Source: Streptomyces caniferus (GTDB taxonomy: Bacteria; Actinomycetota; Actinomycetes; Streptomycetales; Streptomycetaceae). Taken from it: DNA of 64,000 nt. The translations under genes were made by a program, and so were the position numbers. The DNA is taken from positions 620,001 through 684,000 of the forward strand of contig NZ_BLIN01000002.1 in NCBI RefSeq assembly GCF_009811555.1, in the 5' to 3' direction. Below, piece after piece: positions 7,770 through 15,915 of the stretch. Position 1 is the stretch's first letter, and each line of letters starts with the position of its first letter. The notes under the pieces were generated by a model, which worked only from the letters and a program-made list of their open reading frames with translations, had not been told where the DNA came from and did no database searches.

Positions 7770-9371
7770 CTACGAGGCCTCCTCCCGGTAGGCCGCCGCC
7801 TCCTCCAGATCCAGCCTGCGCAGCAGCGTCCGCAGCATCTCGTCGTCAATCCGGCCGGTGTCCCGCAGCTGGACGAAGACCCGCCGCTCGGTTTCGATCA
7901 TCTCGCGGGCCAGCCGCCGGTAGGTCTCGTCGGCCGACTCCCCGGTCACCTCGTTGACCGCTCCGAGCCGCTCCCACACGGCGTTGCGGCGCCGCTCCAT
8001 GATCGTGCGCAGCCGGTCGGCGAGCGGCTCGGGCAGGGCGTTGCGCTCGTCCCCGAGCAGCTCCTCCAGACGCTCCTCGGCGGCGCGCGAGGCCTCGTTC
8101 TGCGCCTGCGCCTCGGCGAGCGTCTCCCTGTGGGGGTCGGGGCCGGGCAGCTTCAGCGCGCGGATCAGCGGCGGCAGCGTCAGCCCCTGGATGACGAGGG
8201 TGGCGATGACGGTGGTGAAGGTCAGGAAGAGCACGAGGTTGCGGGCCGGGAAGGGACCGCCGCCGGGCACGGTGGACGGCAGCGAGAACGCGATGGCCAG
8301 CGACACCACCCCGCGCATCCCGGCCCAGCCGACGACGACCGGTGACTTCCAGTTCGTCCCCGGCTCACGGACCCGGATCCGGGCCGACAGGGCGCGCGGC
8401 AGATAGGTCGCGGGAAAGACCCAGACGAAGCGCGCCAGGACCACGGCGAGGAACATCACGGCCGCGTACCAGAGGGCCTCGGCCGCCCCGAACTCCCCCA
8501 GCCCGCGCAGCACGACCCGCAGCTGCAGCCCGATCAGCGCGAAGACGGCGGACTCCAGGACGAAGGAGACCACCTTCCACACCGCTTCCTCCTGGAGCCG
8601 GGTCTCGAAGTCGACCTGCCAGGAGCGGTGCCCCAGGTAGAGGCCGACCACGACGACGGCGAGCACCCCGGAGGCGTGGAGCTGCTCGGCCGCCGCGTAG
8701 GCGAAGAACGGGATGAGCAGCGAGAGGGTGTTCTCCAGCAGCGCCGACTCCCGCAGGCGGACCCGCAGCCAGTGCAGCGGCACCATCAGGACCACGCCGA
8801 TGCCGATGCCGCCCAGCGAGGCGATGGCGAATTCCTTGATCCCGTCGCCCCAGGTGGCGCCGACCCCGAGGGCCGCGGCCAGCAGGACCTTGTACGCGGT
8901 GATCGCGGTGGCGTCGTTGAACAGCGATTCGCCCTGCAGGATCGTGGTGATCCGGTGCGGCAGCCCCAGCCGGCGGGCGATGGCGGTGGCCGCGACGGCG
9001 TCCGGCGGGGCGACGACGGCCCCCAGGACCAGGGCGACGGTCAGCGGCAGGCCCGGAATGACGAGGTAGGCCAGGTAGCCGACGGCGAGCGTGGCGAACA
9101 GGACGTATCCGACGGACAGCAGCACCACCGGCCGCAGATTGGCCCGCAGGTCCAGGTACGAGCTGTCCAGCGCCGCGGTGTGCAGCAGCGGCGGCAGCAC
9201 CAGCGGCAGCACGATGTGCGGATCGAGGGTGTAGTCCGGGATGCCGGGGACGAAGGAGGCCGCGAGGCCCGCGGCGACCAGCAGCAACGGCGCGGGGACG
9301 GGGGTACGGCGCGCCAGCCCGGCGACCGCCGCGCTCCCGGCGACCAGCAAAAACAGCGGCATCACAGCCAT
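7770..9371 (-). CDS. Na+/H+ antiporter, CPA1 family
   Basis: A 533-residue membrane protein with about 12 hydrophobic segments in the first 400 residues and a soluble helical C-terminal tail (about 130 residues, Glu/Arg-rich). The conserved ion-binding region is visible in GAVVAPPDAVAATAIA and QGESLFNDATAI, hallmarks of CPA1 exchangers. It exchanges Na+ (or K+) for H+ at the cell membrane for pH and salt homeostasis. An ATG at 9362 is an alternative start that would shorten it by 3 residues. It is transcribed divergently from the UBP zinc-finger gene, with only 59 bp between them. Confidence 0.92.
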   Translation of the reverse strand: MAVMPLFLLVAGSAAVAGLARRTPVPAPLLLVAAGLAASFVPGIPDYTLDPHIVLPLVLPPLLHTAALDSSYLDLRANLRPVVLLSVGYVLFATLAVGYLAYLVIPGLPLTVALVLGAVVAPPDAVAATAIARRLGLPHRITTILQGESLFNDATAITAYKVLLAAALGVGATWGDGIKEFAIASLGGIGIGVVLMVPLHWLRVRLRESALLENTLSLLIPFFAYAAAEQLHASGVLAVVVVGLYLGHRSWQVDFETRLQEEAVWKVVSFVLESAVFALIGLQLRVVLRGLGEFGAAEALWYAAVMFLAVVLARFVWVFPATYLPRALSARIRVREPGTNWKSPVVVGWAGMRGVVSLAIAFSLPSTVPGGGPFPARNLVLFLTFTTVIATLVIQGLTLPPLIRALKLPGPDPHRETLAEAQAQNEASRAAEERLEELLGDERNALPEPLADRLRTIMERRRNAVWERLGAVNEVTGESADETYRRLAREMIETERRVFVQLRDTGRIDDEMLRTLLRRLDLEEAAAYREEAS

Positions 9372-9430
9372 CGGACCCGTCCCGTCCCCGAACCCTTCGC
9401 CGCCCGTCCCGGCGATCTAACCTGGCCATC

Positions 9431-9691
9431 ATGAGCGAGTGCACCCACGTTGCCGAACTGCCGCGCCCCGAACCGTCCCCGCTGAGCGCCACCTGCCTGG
9501 AGTGCCTGGCCGCCGGCAGCCACCCCGTACAGCTGCGCAAGTGCCGGGTCTGCGGCCACGTCGGCTGCTGCGATTCCTCGCCGTTCCGGCATGCGACCCG
9601 GCACTTCGAGGAGACCGGTCATCCCGTGATGCGGACCTTCGAGCCGGGCGAATCCTGGCGCTGGTGCTTCGTCGACCAGCAACTGGTGTGA
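9431..9691 (+). CDS. UBP-type zinc finger protein
   Basis: An 86-residue protein that is almost entirely one ZnF-UBP domain: C4, H6, CLEC (C22, C25), CRVC (C38, C41), C46/C47 and H54, H58, H64. In eukaryotes this fold binds the C-terminus of ubiquitin; in Actinobacteria the partner is unknown. There is no ribosome site. TAACCT (9418-9423) lies 7 bp before the ATG, which suggests a leaderless mRNA. It shares its promoter region with the divergent antiporter gene, and a functional link is possible but unproven. Confidence 0.85.
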   Translation: MSECTHVAELPRPEPSPLSATCLECLAAGSHPVQLRKCRVCGHVGCCDSSPFRHATRHFEETGHPVMRTFEPGESWRWCFVDQQLV

Positions 9692-9723
9692 AGCATCCCC
9701 GGCGACCCGTTTAGCCTTCACCT

Positions 9724-10212
9724 ATGATCCGCGAAGCGACCCCCGACGACGTCCCCGTCATCCTGGCCATGATCGGCGAGCTGGCGGAGTACGAGCGTGT
9801 CCCCGAGGCCGCACAGGCCACCGAGCCGCAGCTCACCGCGGCGCTCTTCGGGCCGCAGCCGGCCGTCTTCGCGCTGATCGCGGAGGGCGACGGCGTACCG
9901 GTCGGCTTTGCCCTGTGGTTCCGGAACTTCTCGACGTGGACGGGCACGCACGGTGTCTACCTGGAGGATCTGTACGTCCGCCCCGAGGCGCGCGGCGGCG
10001 GCCACGGCAAGGCACTGCTCGCGGCCCTCGCGGAGATCTGCGTGGCCCGTGGATACGAGCGTTTCGAGTGGCCAGTCCTGGATTGGAACGAACCGTCCAT
10101 CGGTTTTTACCGGTCCGTCGGCGCCCGACCCATGGACGAATGGACGGTCTTCCGGCTCACTGGAGAGGCACTGCACAACCTTGCGGGCAGCTCGCGCGTC
10201 AACGGAGCGTAA
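9724..10212 (+). CDS. GNAT-family N-acetyltransferase
   Basis: A 162-residue single GNAT domain. The acetyl-CoA pyrophosphate loop is RPEARGGGHGKALL and the family-typical NEPSIGFYRSVGARPMDEW is in the C-terminal part. It resembles the diamine (spermidine/spermine) acetyltransferase subgroup in length and in its N-terminal IREATPDDVPVI pattern, but the substrate is not certain. TAGCCT (9712-9717) 6 bp before the ATG, with no ribosome site, indicates a leaderless mRNA. Confidence 0.88.
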   Translation: MIREATPDDVPVILAMIGELAEYERVPEAAQATEPQLTAALFGPQPAVFALIAEGDGVPVGFALWFRNFSTWTGTHGVYLEDLYVRPEARGGGHGKALLAALAEICVARGYERFEWPVLDWNEPSIGFYRSVGARPMDEWTVFRLTGEALHNLAGSSRVNGA

Positions 10213-10223
10213 TCGGCATCGAT

Positions 10224-10282
10224 TTGACAGTGCACACCTCTAGCCACTGTCCGTACCCGTGGCTTTACAATCAGTGACAGTG
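10224..10282 (+). promoter_or_regulatory. Promoter region of prsH-sigH with a repeated GACAGTG element
   Basis: TTGACA (10224-10229) is a clean -35. It overlaps GACAGTG (10226-10232), which recurs inverted as CACTGTC (10245-10251) and again direct at 10276-10282. The three copies in 57 bp are seen in the sequence and look like a regulator binding array. In S. coelicolor the sigH operon has several developmentally and osmotically controlled promoters; which of those these correspond to I cannot say. Confidence 0.4.
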
Positions 10283-10503
10283 AGGGCGCCGGGCGAACCG
10301 GGGCCGGATCGCCGCCGGACGCAGCCGTGCTCCTTCCGGGCGACACCGGCCCGCAGATCGCGATAGCGTCACAGCCGAACCATGTGTCGCGCCGGATCGT
10401 TCTTCTTTCGTCCGAGAGGGGAAAAGGACCGGTACGCATATCCCGAACAACGCGAATATCGCGCATTCCAGCTCAACCAGCTTGTGCCACCTTGGAGGTG
10501 AGG

Positions 10504-10917
10504 GTGTCCCAGATCGCAGGCGAGCCCGGGACTCAGGACTTCGTGGAAGTCCGTCTGCCCGCTGCGGGTGCCTACCTGTCCGTGCTGCGTACGGCGACGG
10601 CCGGACTCGCAGCCCGCTTGGACTTCACCCTCGACGAGATCGAGGATCTGCGCATCGCGGTCGACGAGGCCTGCGCGATCCTGCTGCAACAGGCCGTCCC
10701 CGGCAGTGTGCTGAGCTGCGTCTTCCGCCTCATCGACGACGCACTGCAGGTGACCGTTTCGGCCCCGACAACCGACGGCCGCGCCCCGGAGCGCGACACG
10801 TTCGCCTGGACGGTGCTCTCCGCACTGGCCGGCAAGGTCGATTCCACGGTCGCCGAGGACCGTACGGTCACCATCAGTCTGTACAAGGAGCGCGGCGCCG
10901 GTCCCGGACCGTCATGA
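10504..10917 (+). CDS. prsH: Anti-sigma factor of SigH (RsbW-type kinase fold)
   Basis: A 137-residue GHKL ATPase-fold anti-sigma factor, known as PrsH or UshX in S. coelicolor, that sequesters the general-stress sigma factor encoded immediately downstream (16 bp gap). The GTG at 10504 follows TTGGAGG. The region corresponding to the N-box reads DLRIAVDEACAILLQ: the Asn expected in RsbW (EACxN) is replaced, as in the UsfX-type actinobacterial branch, so ATP binding or kinase activity may be weak. Release would be by an anti-anti-sigma factor encoded elsewhere. Confidence 0.85.
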   Translation: MSQIAGEPGTQDFVEVRLPAAGAYLSVLRTATAGLAARLDFTLDEIEDLRIAVDEACAILLQQAVPGSVLSCVFRLIDDALQVTVSAPTTDGRAPERDTFAWTVLSALAGKVDSTVAEDRTVTISLYKERGAGPGPS

Positions 10918-10933
10918 CCGAACAGGGGGCCCC

Positions 10934-11926
10934 GTGAAAGATCTCGAACGCGGCGGGCGGATGGCGTCCAGTGCGACCATCCCCGAGCAGCAGGCCCGGC
11001 CGCATCCGGTGGGCGTAGACGACCACGGCGGCCGGTTGGATGCGGCGGAGCAGGCAGAGCGGGCGGACCACATGGAGCAGAGCGAGCAGCCGGGACAGCA
11101 GGCGCATCAGCACGATGCGCCTGCCCCCGAACACCAGGTGCAGGATCAACAGCATGCGCACGAGCCGCACCCGCAGGACCGCAGCGGCGCCCGGGCGATG
11201 TTCTACGAGCTGCGCAAGCTGCCCGACGGCTCCCCCGAGCGTGCGGAACTGCGCAACACCCTCGTCCGTATGCACCTCCCGCTCGTCGAGCATCTGGCCC
11301 GGCGCTTCCGCAACCGTGGCGAGCCGCTGGACGATCTGACCCAGGTCGCCACCATCGGCCTGATCAAGTCCGTGGACCGCTTCGACCCGGAGCGCGGCGT
11401 CGAGTTCTCCACGTACGCCACCCCCACCGTCGTCGGCGAGATCAAACGGCACTTCCGCGACAAGGGCTGGGCGGTCCGCGTCCCGCGCCGCCTCCAGGAG
11501 CTGCGGCTGTCGCTGACCACCGCGACCGCCGAGCTCTCCCAGCGGCACGGGCGTGCCCCCACGGTCCATGAGCTGGCGGAGCATCTGGCGATCTCCGAGG
11601 AGGAGGTCCTGGAGGGGCTGGAGTCGGCCAACGCCTACAGCACCCTCTCCCTGGACGTCCCGGACACCGACGACGAGTCCCCGGCCGTCGCCGACACCCT
11701 CGGCGCCGAGGACGAGGCGCTGGAGGGCGTGGAGTACCGCGAGTCCCTCAAGCCGCTGCTGGAGGACCTCCCGCCGCGCGAGAAGAAGATCCTGCTGCTG
11801 CGCTTCTTCGGCAACATGACCCAGTCGCAGATCGCCCAGGAGGTCGGCATCTCCCAGATGCACGTCTCCCGGCTCCTGGCCCGCACCCTCGCCCAGCTGC
11901 GCGACAAGCTGCTCGTCGAGGAGTGA
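10934..11926 (+). CDS. sigH: RNA polymerase sigma factor SigH (SigB/F/G family)
   Basis: Stress and development sigma factor. From the GTG at 10934 it has 330 residues: a polar, Gln/Glu/His-rich N-terminal extension of about 90 residues without sigma motifs, then region 2 (DDLTQVATIGLIKSVDRFDP), region 3 and region 4 (MTQSQIAQEVGISQMHVSRL). Such an extension is known for S. coelicolor SigH, which appears in several sizes through alternative starts and proteolysis. In-frame alternatives here are ATG 10961 and ATG 11209, the latter just before the conserved core. It is cotranscribed with prsH and followed by a terminator. Confidence 0.92.
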   Translation: MKDLERGGRMASSATIPEQQARPHPVGVDDHGGRLDAAEQAERADHMEQSEQPGQQAHQHDAPAPEHQVQDQQHAHEPHPQDRSGARAMFYELRKLPDGSPERAELRNTLVRMHLPLVEHLARRFRNRGEPLDDLTQVATIGLIKSVDRFDPERGVEFSTYATPTVVGEIKRHFRDKGWAVRVPRRLQELRLSLTTATAELSQRHGRAPTVHELAEHLAISEEEVLEGLESANAYSTLSLDVPDTDDESPAVADTLGAEDEALEGVEYRESLKPLLEDLPPREKKILLLRFFGNMTQSQIAQEVGISQMHVSRLLARTLAQLRDKLLVEE

Positions 11927-11944
11927 ACGACGGCTGAGCGGGGC

Positions 11945-11970
11945 GGGCGGAGCTCTTACGGGCTCCGCCC
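11945..11970 (+). terminator. Terminator after sigH
   Basis: GGGCGGAGC and GCTCCGCCC form a perfect 9-bp stem with an 8-nt loop, 19 bp after the sigH stop. Confidence 0.75.
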
Positions 11971-12063
11971 CTCGTGCGTCCGGACCCGGCCGCTCCGGTC
12001 GGGTCCTCCCACCGGCCCGGCCGTCCGGTACACCAGACGGTCAGGCGGCACCCGGGACGGTTC

Positions 12064-12525
12064 TCAGGGGGTCTCCCGCGGCCCGATGCCCAGCGCCTCG
12101 GTCGCCGTCGGGTTGACCAGCAGCACGAGCACCACCAGCGCGGCTACGGCCAGCCCGATGCCGGCCGCGATCAGCGCCCCACCGCCGTTGACGAGCGTCC
12201 AGGCCACCGGCAGCGCCACGATCTGGGTGATCAGCGAGGGTCCCCGGCTCCAGCGGCGGCGCAGCCACAGCCCCCGCGCGGCCACCAGCGGCAGCACCGC
12301 GAGCGCCAGGACCGTCAGCCCGCCCATCTCCGCCTGCTGCGGGCTGTCCGGCGCACCGGCGAGCCCCATGATCAGCATGTATCCGCCCAGGGCTGCCAGC
12401 GCGAGCCCTTCGATCGCGGTGAGCGCCGCGGCGGCGCTCAGCCGGGCGGGCCGCGGGCCGGTCGGCTCGGTCGCGGCGGGGGCCCCGGCGCCTCGGGACA
12501 CGGACTGTTTCTGCTGACTGCTCAC
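12064..12525 (-). CDS. Integral membrane protein, unknown function
   Basis: A 153-residue protein with a polar, Pro/Ala-rich N-terminus of about 40 residues followed by four hydrophobic helices; the longest hydrophobic stretch runs to near the C-terminus (VAALVVLVLLVN). It has no catalytic motif and I recognise no named family. I chose the GTG at 12525 because a GGGG stretch precedes it. The frame is open to 12630, but that upstream part overlaps the start of the divergent lipid kinase gene and is very Pro/Arg-rich. Confidence 0.75.
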   Translation of the reverse strand: MSSQQKQSVSRGAGAPAATEPTGPRPARLSAAAALTAIEGLALAALGGYMLIMGLAGAPDSPQQAEMGGLTVLALAVLPLVAARGLWLRRRWSRGPSLITQIVALPVAWTLVNGGGALIAAGIGLAVAALVVLVLLVNPTATEALGIGPRETP

Positions 12526-12620
12526 CCCAGCAGGGTAGCGCCGGCACCCCGGCCACCGGGGCCGCCCCGGAGCCGGACGGGGCGTATGACCGGTACCAGC
12601 AGGTAGGTACGCTGCTCCAT

Positions 12621-13604
12621 ATGCGCGCACTCCTCGTGGTCAATCCCGCAGCAACCACCACCAGTGCCCGCACCCGTGAGGTACTCACCCACGCGCTCGC
12701 CAGCGACCTCAAACTGGAGGTCGCGCAGACGCAGTACCGCGGGCACGCCCGTGATCTCGCCCGGCAGGCCACCGAGGGCGGGGAGACCGACCTGGTCGTG
12801 GCGCTCGGCGGCGACGGCACGGTCAACGAGGTCGTCAACGGTCTGCTGGCGAACGGCCCCGATCCGGACTCGCACCCCCGGCTGGCCGTCGTCCCCGGCG
12901 GCTCCACCAATGTCTTCGCCCGCGCCCTCGGCCTCCCCAACGACGTCGTGGAGGCGACCGGCGCCCTGCTGGACGCGCTGCGCGACGGCAGCGAGCGCAC
13001 GATCGGCCTGGGGCTGGCCGCCGGCACTCCCGGCAGCGAGGACGAGGGAGTGCCGGAGCGCTGGTTCACCTTCTGCGCCGGCTTCGGTTTCGACGCCGGC
13101 GTCGTCGGCCGGGTCGAGCAGCAGCGCGAACGCGGCAAGCGTTCGACCCACGCCCTGTACGTGCGACAGGTCGTACGGCAGTTCCTGGGCGAGGTGAACC
13201 GCCGGCGAGGCCTCCTCACCCTCGAACGCCCTGGCGGAACCGAGGGCGCCACCGAGCGCGTCGAGGACCTCGCGCTGGCCATAATCTGCAACACCGCTCC
13301 GTGGTCCTACCTGGGCAATCGACCGATCTACCCGTCCCCGGACGCCTCGTTCGACACGGGCCTGGATCTGTTCGCACTGAGCAAGCTCTCACCGCCCGCG
13401 GTGACCCGGTACGCCACCCAGCTGCTGACGTCAACACCGCAGCGCGGCCCCCGGGGCAAGCACGCACTCTCACTTCATGACCTCACGAACTTCACCTTGC
13501 ATTCGCAGGTTCCCCTGCCCTTCCAGATGGACGGTGACCACCTGGGGCTGCGTACGAGTGTGACGTTCACAGGCGTTCGCCGTGCACTGCGTGTGATTGT
13601 GTGA
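12621..13604 (+). CDS. Diacylglycerol kinase family lipid kinase (DagK/YegS-like)
   Basis: A 327-residue protein with the DAGK catalytic domain in the first 130 residues. The nucleotide-binding GGDGTVNEV is at G63-V71, with VVPGGSTNVFARALG after it. It phosphorylates diacylglycerol or a related lipid at the membrane; sphingosine-kinase-like relatives share the motifs. TACGCT (12608-12613) lies 7 bp before the ATG and no ribosome site is present, so the mRNA is probably leaderless. It lies between sigH and wblE, as in S. coelicolor. Confidence 0.88.
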   Translation: MRALLVVNPAATTTSARTREVLTHALASDLKLEVAQTQYRGHARDLARQATEGGETDLVVALGGDGTVNEVVNGLLANGPDPDSHPRLAVVPGGSTNVFARALGLPNDVVEATGALLDALRDGSERTIGLGLAAGTPGSEDEGVPERWFTFCAGFGFDAGVVGRVEQQRERGKRSTHALYVRQVVRQFLGEVNRRRGLLTLERPGGTEGATERVEDLALAIICNTAPWSYLGNRPIYPSPDASFDTGLDLFALSKLSPPAVTRYATQLLTSTPQRGPRGKHALSLHDLTNFTLHSQVPLPFQMDGDHLGLRTSVTFTGVRRALRVIV

Positions 13605-13865
13605 GCAGTAGGGCCCAAAGTCCTTTCACTCGAACGTTTAGACTGGTTTCCACCCCCTGGAATGACGGCTGTGAGCTAGGCGACACCAAGGATTCAAAAA
13701 AAAGTTTCCGGAAGGGGTTGTATCCGCCGCCGAGGTTTGCGAGTCTCTTCATGGCGATCGGGACGGCCGCTTTACCGGCCCCCTTGAGAGCCCGAACCCC
13801 CTCCTCATTCCACAGGACCGCACCAGTTCACAACTGGAGTTCGGCCCTTCCCTTGTGGAGGGATT

Positions 13866-13881
13866 CGTGAAAGCGTTCACA
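13866..13881. promoter_or_regulatory. Candidate CRP-type binding site upstream of wblE
   Basis: CGTGA-N6-TCACA differs from the CRP consensus TGTGA-N6-TCACA at one position. It also contains the inverted repeat GTGAA/TTCAC. It lies 43 bp before the wblE start. In Mycobacterium tuberculosis the orthologue whiB1 is known to be controlled by the cAMP receptor protein, which makes the match worth testing. The rest of the 319-bp gap before wblE holds an A-run (13697-13704) but no gene I can support. Confidence 0.45.
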
Positions 13882-13923
13882 TTCACAAGCAACGTTCCCG
13901 TCACACGAGGAGATGGAGCAGCC

Positions 13924-14181
13924 ATGGACTGGCGTCACCGCGCCGTTTGCCGCGAAGAAGACCCCGAGCTCTTCTTCCCTATCGGCAACACCGGTCCTGC
14001 GCTGCTGCAGATCGAGGAAGCCAAGGCCGTCTGCCGCCGCTGCCCCGTCATGGAGCAGTGCCTGCAGTGGGCGCTCGAGTCCGGCCAGGACTCCGGCGTC
14101 TGGGGTGGTCTGAGCGAGGACGAGCGCCGCGCAATGAAGCGCCGTGCAGCTCGCAACCGGGCGCGCAACGCCAGCGCCTGA
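13924..14181 (+). CDS. wblE: WhiB-like iron-sulfur regulator WblE (WhiB1 type)
   Basis: An 85-residue WhiB-family protein. The four [4Fe-4S] ligands are C9, C37, C40 and C46, the GVWGG turn follows (58-62), and the basic tail MKRRAARNRARNASA contacts DNA. The family works together with the primary sigma factor and is redox and NO sensitive. The sequence and the convergent PdtaS-type kinase neighbour match the whiB1/pdtaS pair of mycobacteria, which identifies it as the WhiB1-type (WblE) member. The ATG at 13924 is preceded by AGGAGATGGAG. Confidence 0.95.
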   Translation: MDWRHRAVCREEDPELFFPIGNTGPALLQIEEAKAVCRRCPVMEQCLQWALESGQDSGVWGGLSEDERRAMKRRAARNRARNASA

Positions 14182-14279
14182 GCCAGTAGCCCCGTGGCCC
14201 CCGAGCCGCAGCGCGCAGTACCCCCGATGCACCCCCGGAGCTGACAGGCCCGGTCGTTATCGCATCGCTATAGCTTTGA

Positions 14280-14304
14280 GCCCCGGACCAGATGGGTCCG
14301 GGGC
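14280..14304. terminator. Bidirectional terminator between wblE and the histidine kinase
   Basis: GCCCCGGACC and GGTCCGGGGC form a perfect 10-bp stem with a 5-nt loop (AGATG), placed between the convergent wblE and pdtaS-type genes. On the plus strand it is followed by a short T-rich stretch. Confidence 0.85.
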
Positions 14305-14358
14305 TTGCTGCTGTTCAGGGCCGGGCCGAAACCGGCGGACCCGGCGCCCGGGCCGGCC

Positions 14359-15831
14359 TCAGGGCGACTTCTCGGCGCGGACGGGGATGTCGAGGACGAC
14401 CTGCGTACCGCGCTCGGGCGCCCGCACCATGTCGAACGTTCCGCCCAACTCGCCTTCCACCAGGGTCCGTACGATCTGCAGCCCCAGGTTTCCCGCGCGC
14501 TGCGGGTCGAAGCCCTCGGGCAGGCCGCGGCCGTTGTCCTGGACGGTGACCAGCAGCCGCGGCTCGGTACGGCTGCCGCCGCGCACCGCGCCGACCTCGA
14601 CCGTGCCGTGCTCCGCCTGGTCGAAGGCGTGCTCCAGGGCGTTCTGCAGCACCTCGGTGAGCACCATCGACAGCGGGGTGGCCACCTCGGCGTCCAGAAT
14701 GCCGAAGCGCCCGGTGCGGCGGGCGGTCACCTTGCCCGGGGAGATCTCCGCGACCATGGCCAGCACCCGGTCCGCGATCTCGTCGAATTCGACCCTTTCG
14801 TCGAGGGTCTGGGACAGCGTCTCGTGCACGATCGCGATCGAACCGACCCTGCGCACGGCCTCGTTGAGGGCGTCGCGGCCCTGTTCGGAATCCATCCGGC
14901 GCGACTGCAACCGCAACAGCGCGGCGACCGTCTGCAAATTGTTCTTCACCCGGTGGTGGATTTCCCGGATGGTGGCGTCCTTGGTGATCAGCTCCCGCTC
15001 GCGACGTCTCAGTTCGGTCACATCACGCAGCAAAACCAGCGAACCACTGTGCGTTCCCTTGGGTTTGAGCGGAATGGCGCGCAATTGAATGACGCCTTCG
15101 TCACCTTCGACCTCGAATTCCCTGGGGGCCCAGCCGCTGGCGAGCTTGACCAGTGCCTCGTCCACCGGGCCGCGGGCGGGCGCCAGTTCGGCGGTGGCCT
15201 GGCCGAGGTGATGGCCCACGAGGTCGGCGGCGAGGCCGAGGCGGTGGTAGGCGGAGAGCGCGTTGGGGCTGGCGTACTGGACGATGCCGTCCGCGTCGAG
15301 CCGGATCAGTCCGTCGCCGGCCCGCGGCGAGGCATCCATGTCGACCTGCTGACCGGGGAAGGGAAACGTTCCGGCAGCGATCATCTGGGCCAGGTCGGAC
15401 GCGCTCTGGAGGTAGGTGAGCTCCAGCCGGCTGGGGGTGCGCACGGTCAGCAGATTGGTGTTCCGGGCGATCACACCGAGCACCCGGCCCTCGCGGCGCA
15501 CCGGGATGGACTCCACGCGCACCGGGACCTCCTCCCGCCACTCCGGGTCACCCTCGCGCACGATGCGCCCCTCGTCCAGGGCGGAGTCCAGCATGGGACG
15601 GCGGCCACGGGGAACGAGATGGCCGACCATGTCGTCCTGGTAGGAGGTGGGTCCCGTATTGGGCCGCATCTGGGCGACGGAGACGTAGCGGGTGCCGTCG
15701 AGGGTGGGGACCCACAGCACGAGATCGGCGAAGGAGAGGTCGGAGAGCAGCTGCCACTCCGAGACCAGCAGATGGAGCCACTCGAGGTCGGTGTCGCTCA
15801 GAGCGGTGTGCTGGCGTACGAGATCGTTCAT
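14359..15831 (-). CDS. PdtaS-type sensor histidine kinase
   Basis: Cytosolic histidine kinase of 490 residues from the ATG at 15831. The domain order is an N-terminal GAF-like sensor (residues about 1-150), a PAS-like domain (about 180-270), then the HisKA_2 dimerisation segment IREIHHRVKNNLQT with phospho-acceptor candidates H292/H293, and a C-terminal HATPase (DNGRGLPEGFD). It has no membrane helix. Mycobacterial PdtaS pairs with the RNA-binding antiterminator PdtaR; no response regulator is adjacent here. It is convergent with wblE, as in mycobacteria. The upstream open frame to 16065 overlaps a structured intergenic region and is not coding. Confidence 0.9.
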   Translation of the reverse strand: MNDLVRQHTALSDTDLEWLHLLVSEWQLLSDLSFADLVLWVPTLDGTRYVSVAQMRPNTGPTSYQDDMVGHLVPRGRRPMLDSALDEGRIVREGDPEWREEVPVRVESIPVRREGRVLGVIARNTNLLTVRTPSRLELTYLQSASDLAQMIAAGTFPFPGQQVDMDASPRAGDGLIRLDADGIVQYASPNALSAYHRLGLAADLVGHHLGQATAELAPARGPVDEALVKLASGWAPREFEVEGDEGVIQLRAIPLKPKGTHSGSLVLLRDVTELRRRERELITKDATIREIHHRVKNNLQTVAALLRLQSRRMDSEQGRDALNEAVRRVGSIAIVHETLSQTLDERVEFDEIADRVLAMVAEISPGKVTARRTGRFGILDAEVATPLSMVLTEVLQNALEHAFDQAEHGTVEVGAVRGGSRTEPRLLVTVQDNGRGLPEGFDPQRAGNLGLQIVRTLVEGELGGTFDMVRAPERGTQVVLDIPVRAEKSP

Positions 15832-15903
15832 GGAGGGCACGTCTTGGAGCCTACCGGCGTACGGTGTACCTGTTGCGTCTGCATGGGCATGGACAAGTGA
15901 GAA

Positions 15904-15915
15904 TGGTCTAGTCCA
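15904..15915. promoter_or_regulatory. DasR-like dre site, one mismatch
   Basis: TGGTCTAGTCCA differs at one base from the DasR core TGGTCTAGACCA. It lies 73 bp upstream of the histidine kinase start and at the 5' edge of the sRNA candidate on the other strand. The bona fide dre sites of nagB and dasA are present in the same window for comparison. Confidence 0.5.

Noticed and set aside
13601..13870. 89-codon frame between the lipid kinase and wblE
   Set aside because: No ribosome site, no coding-type composition, and it covers the AT-rich wblE promoter region.
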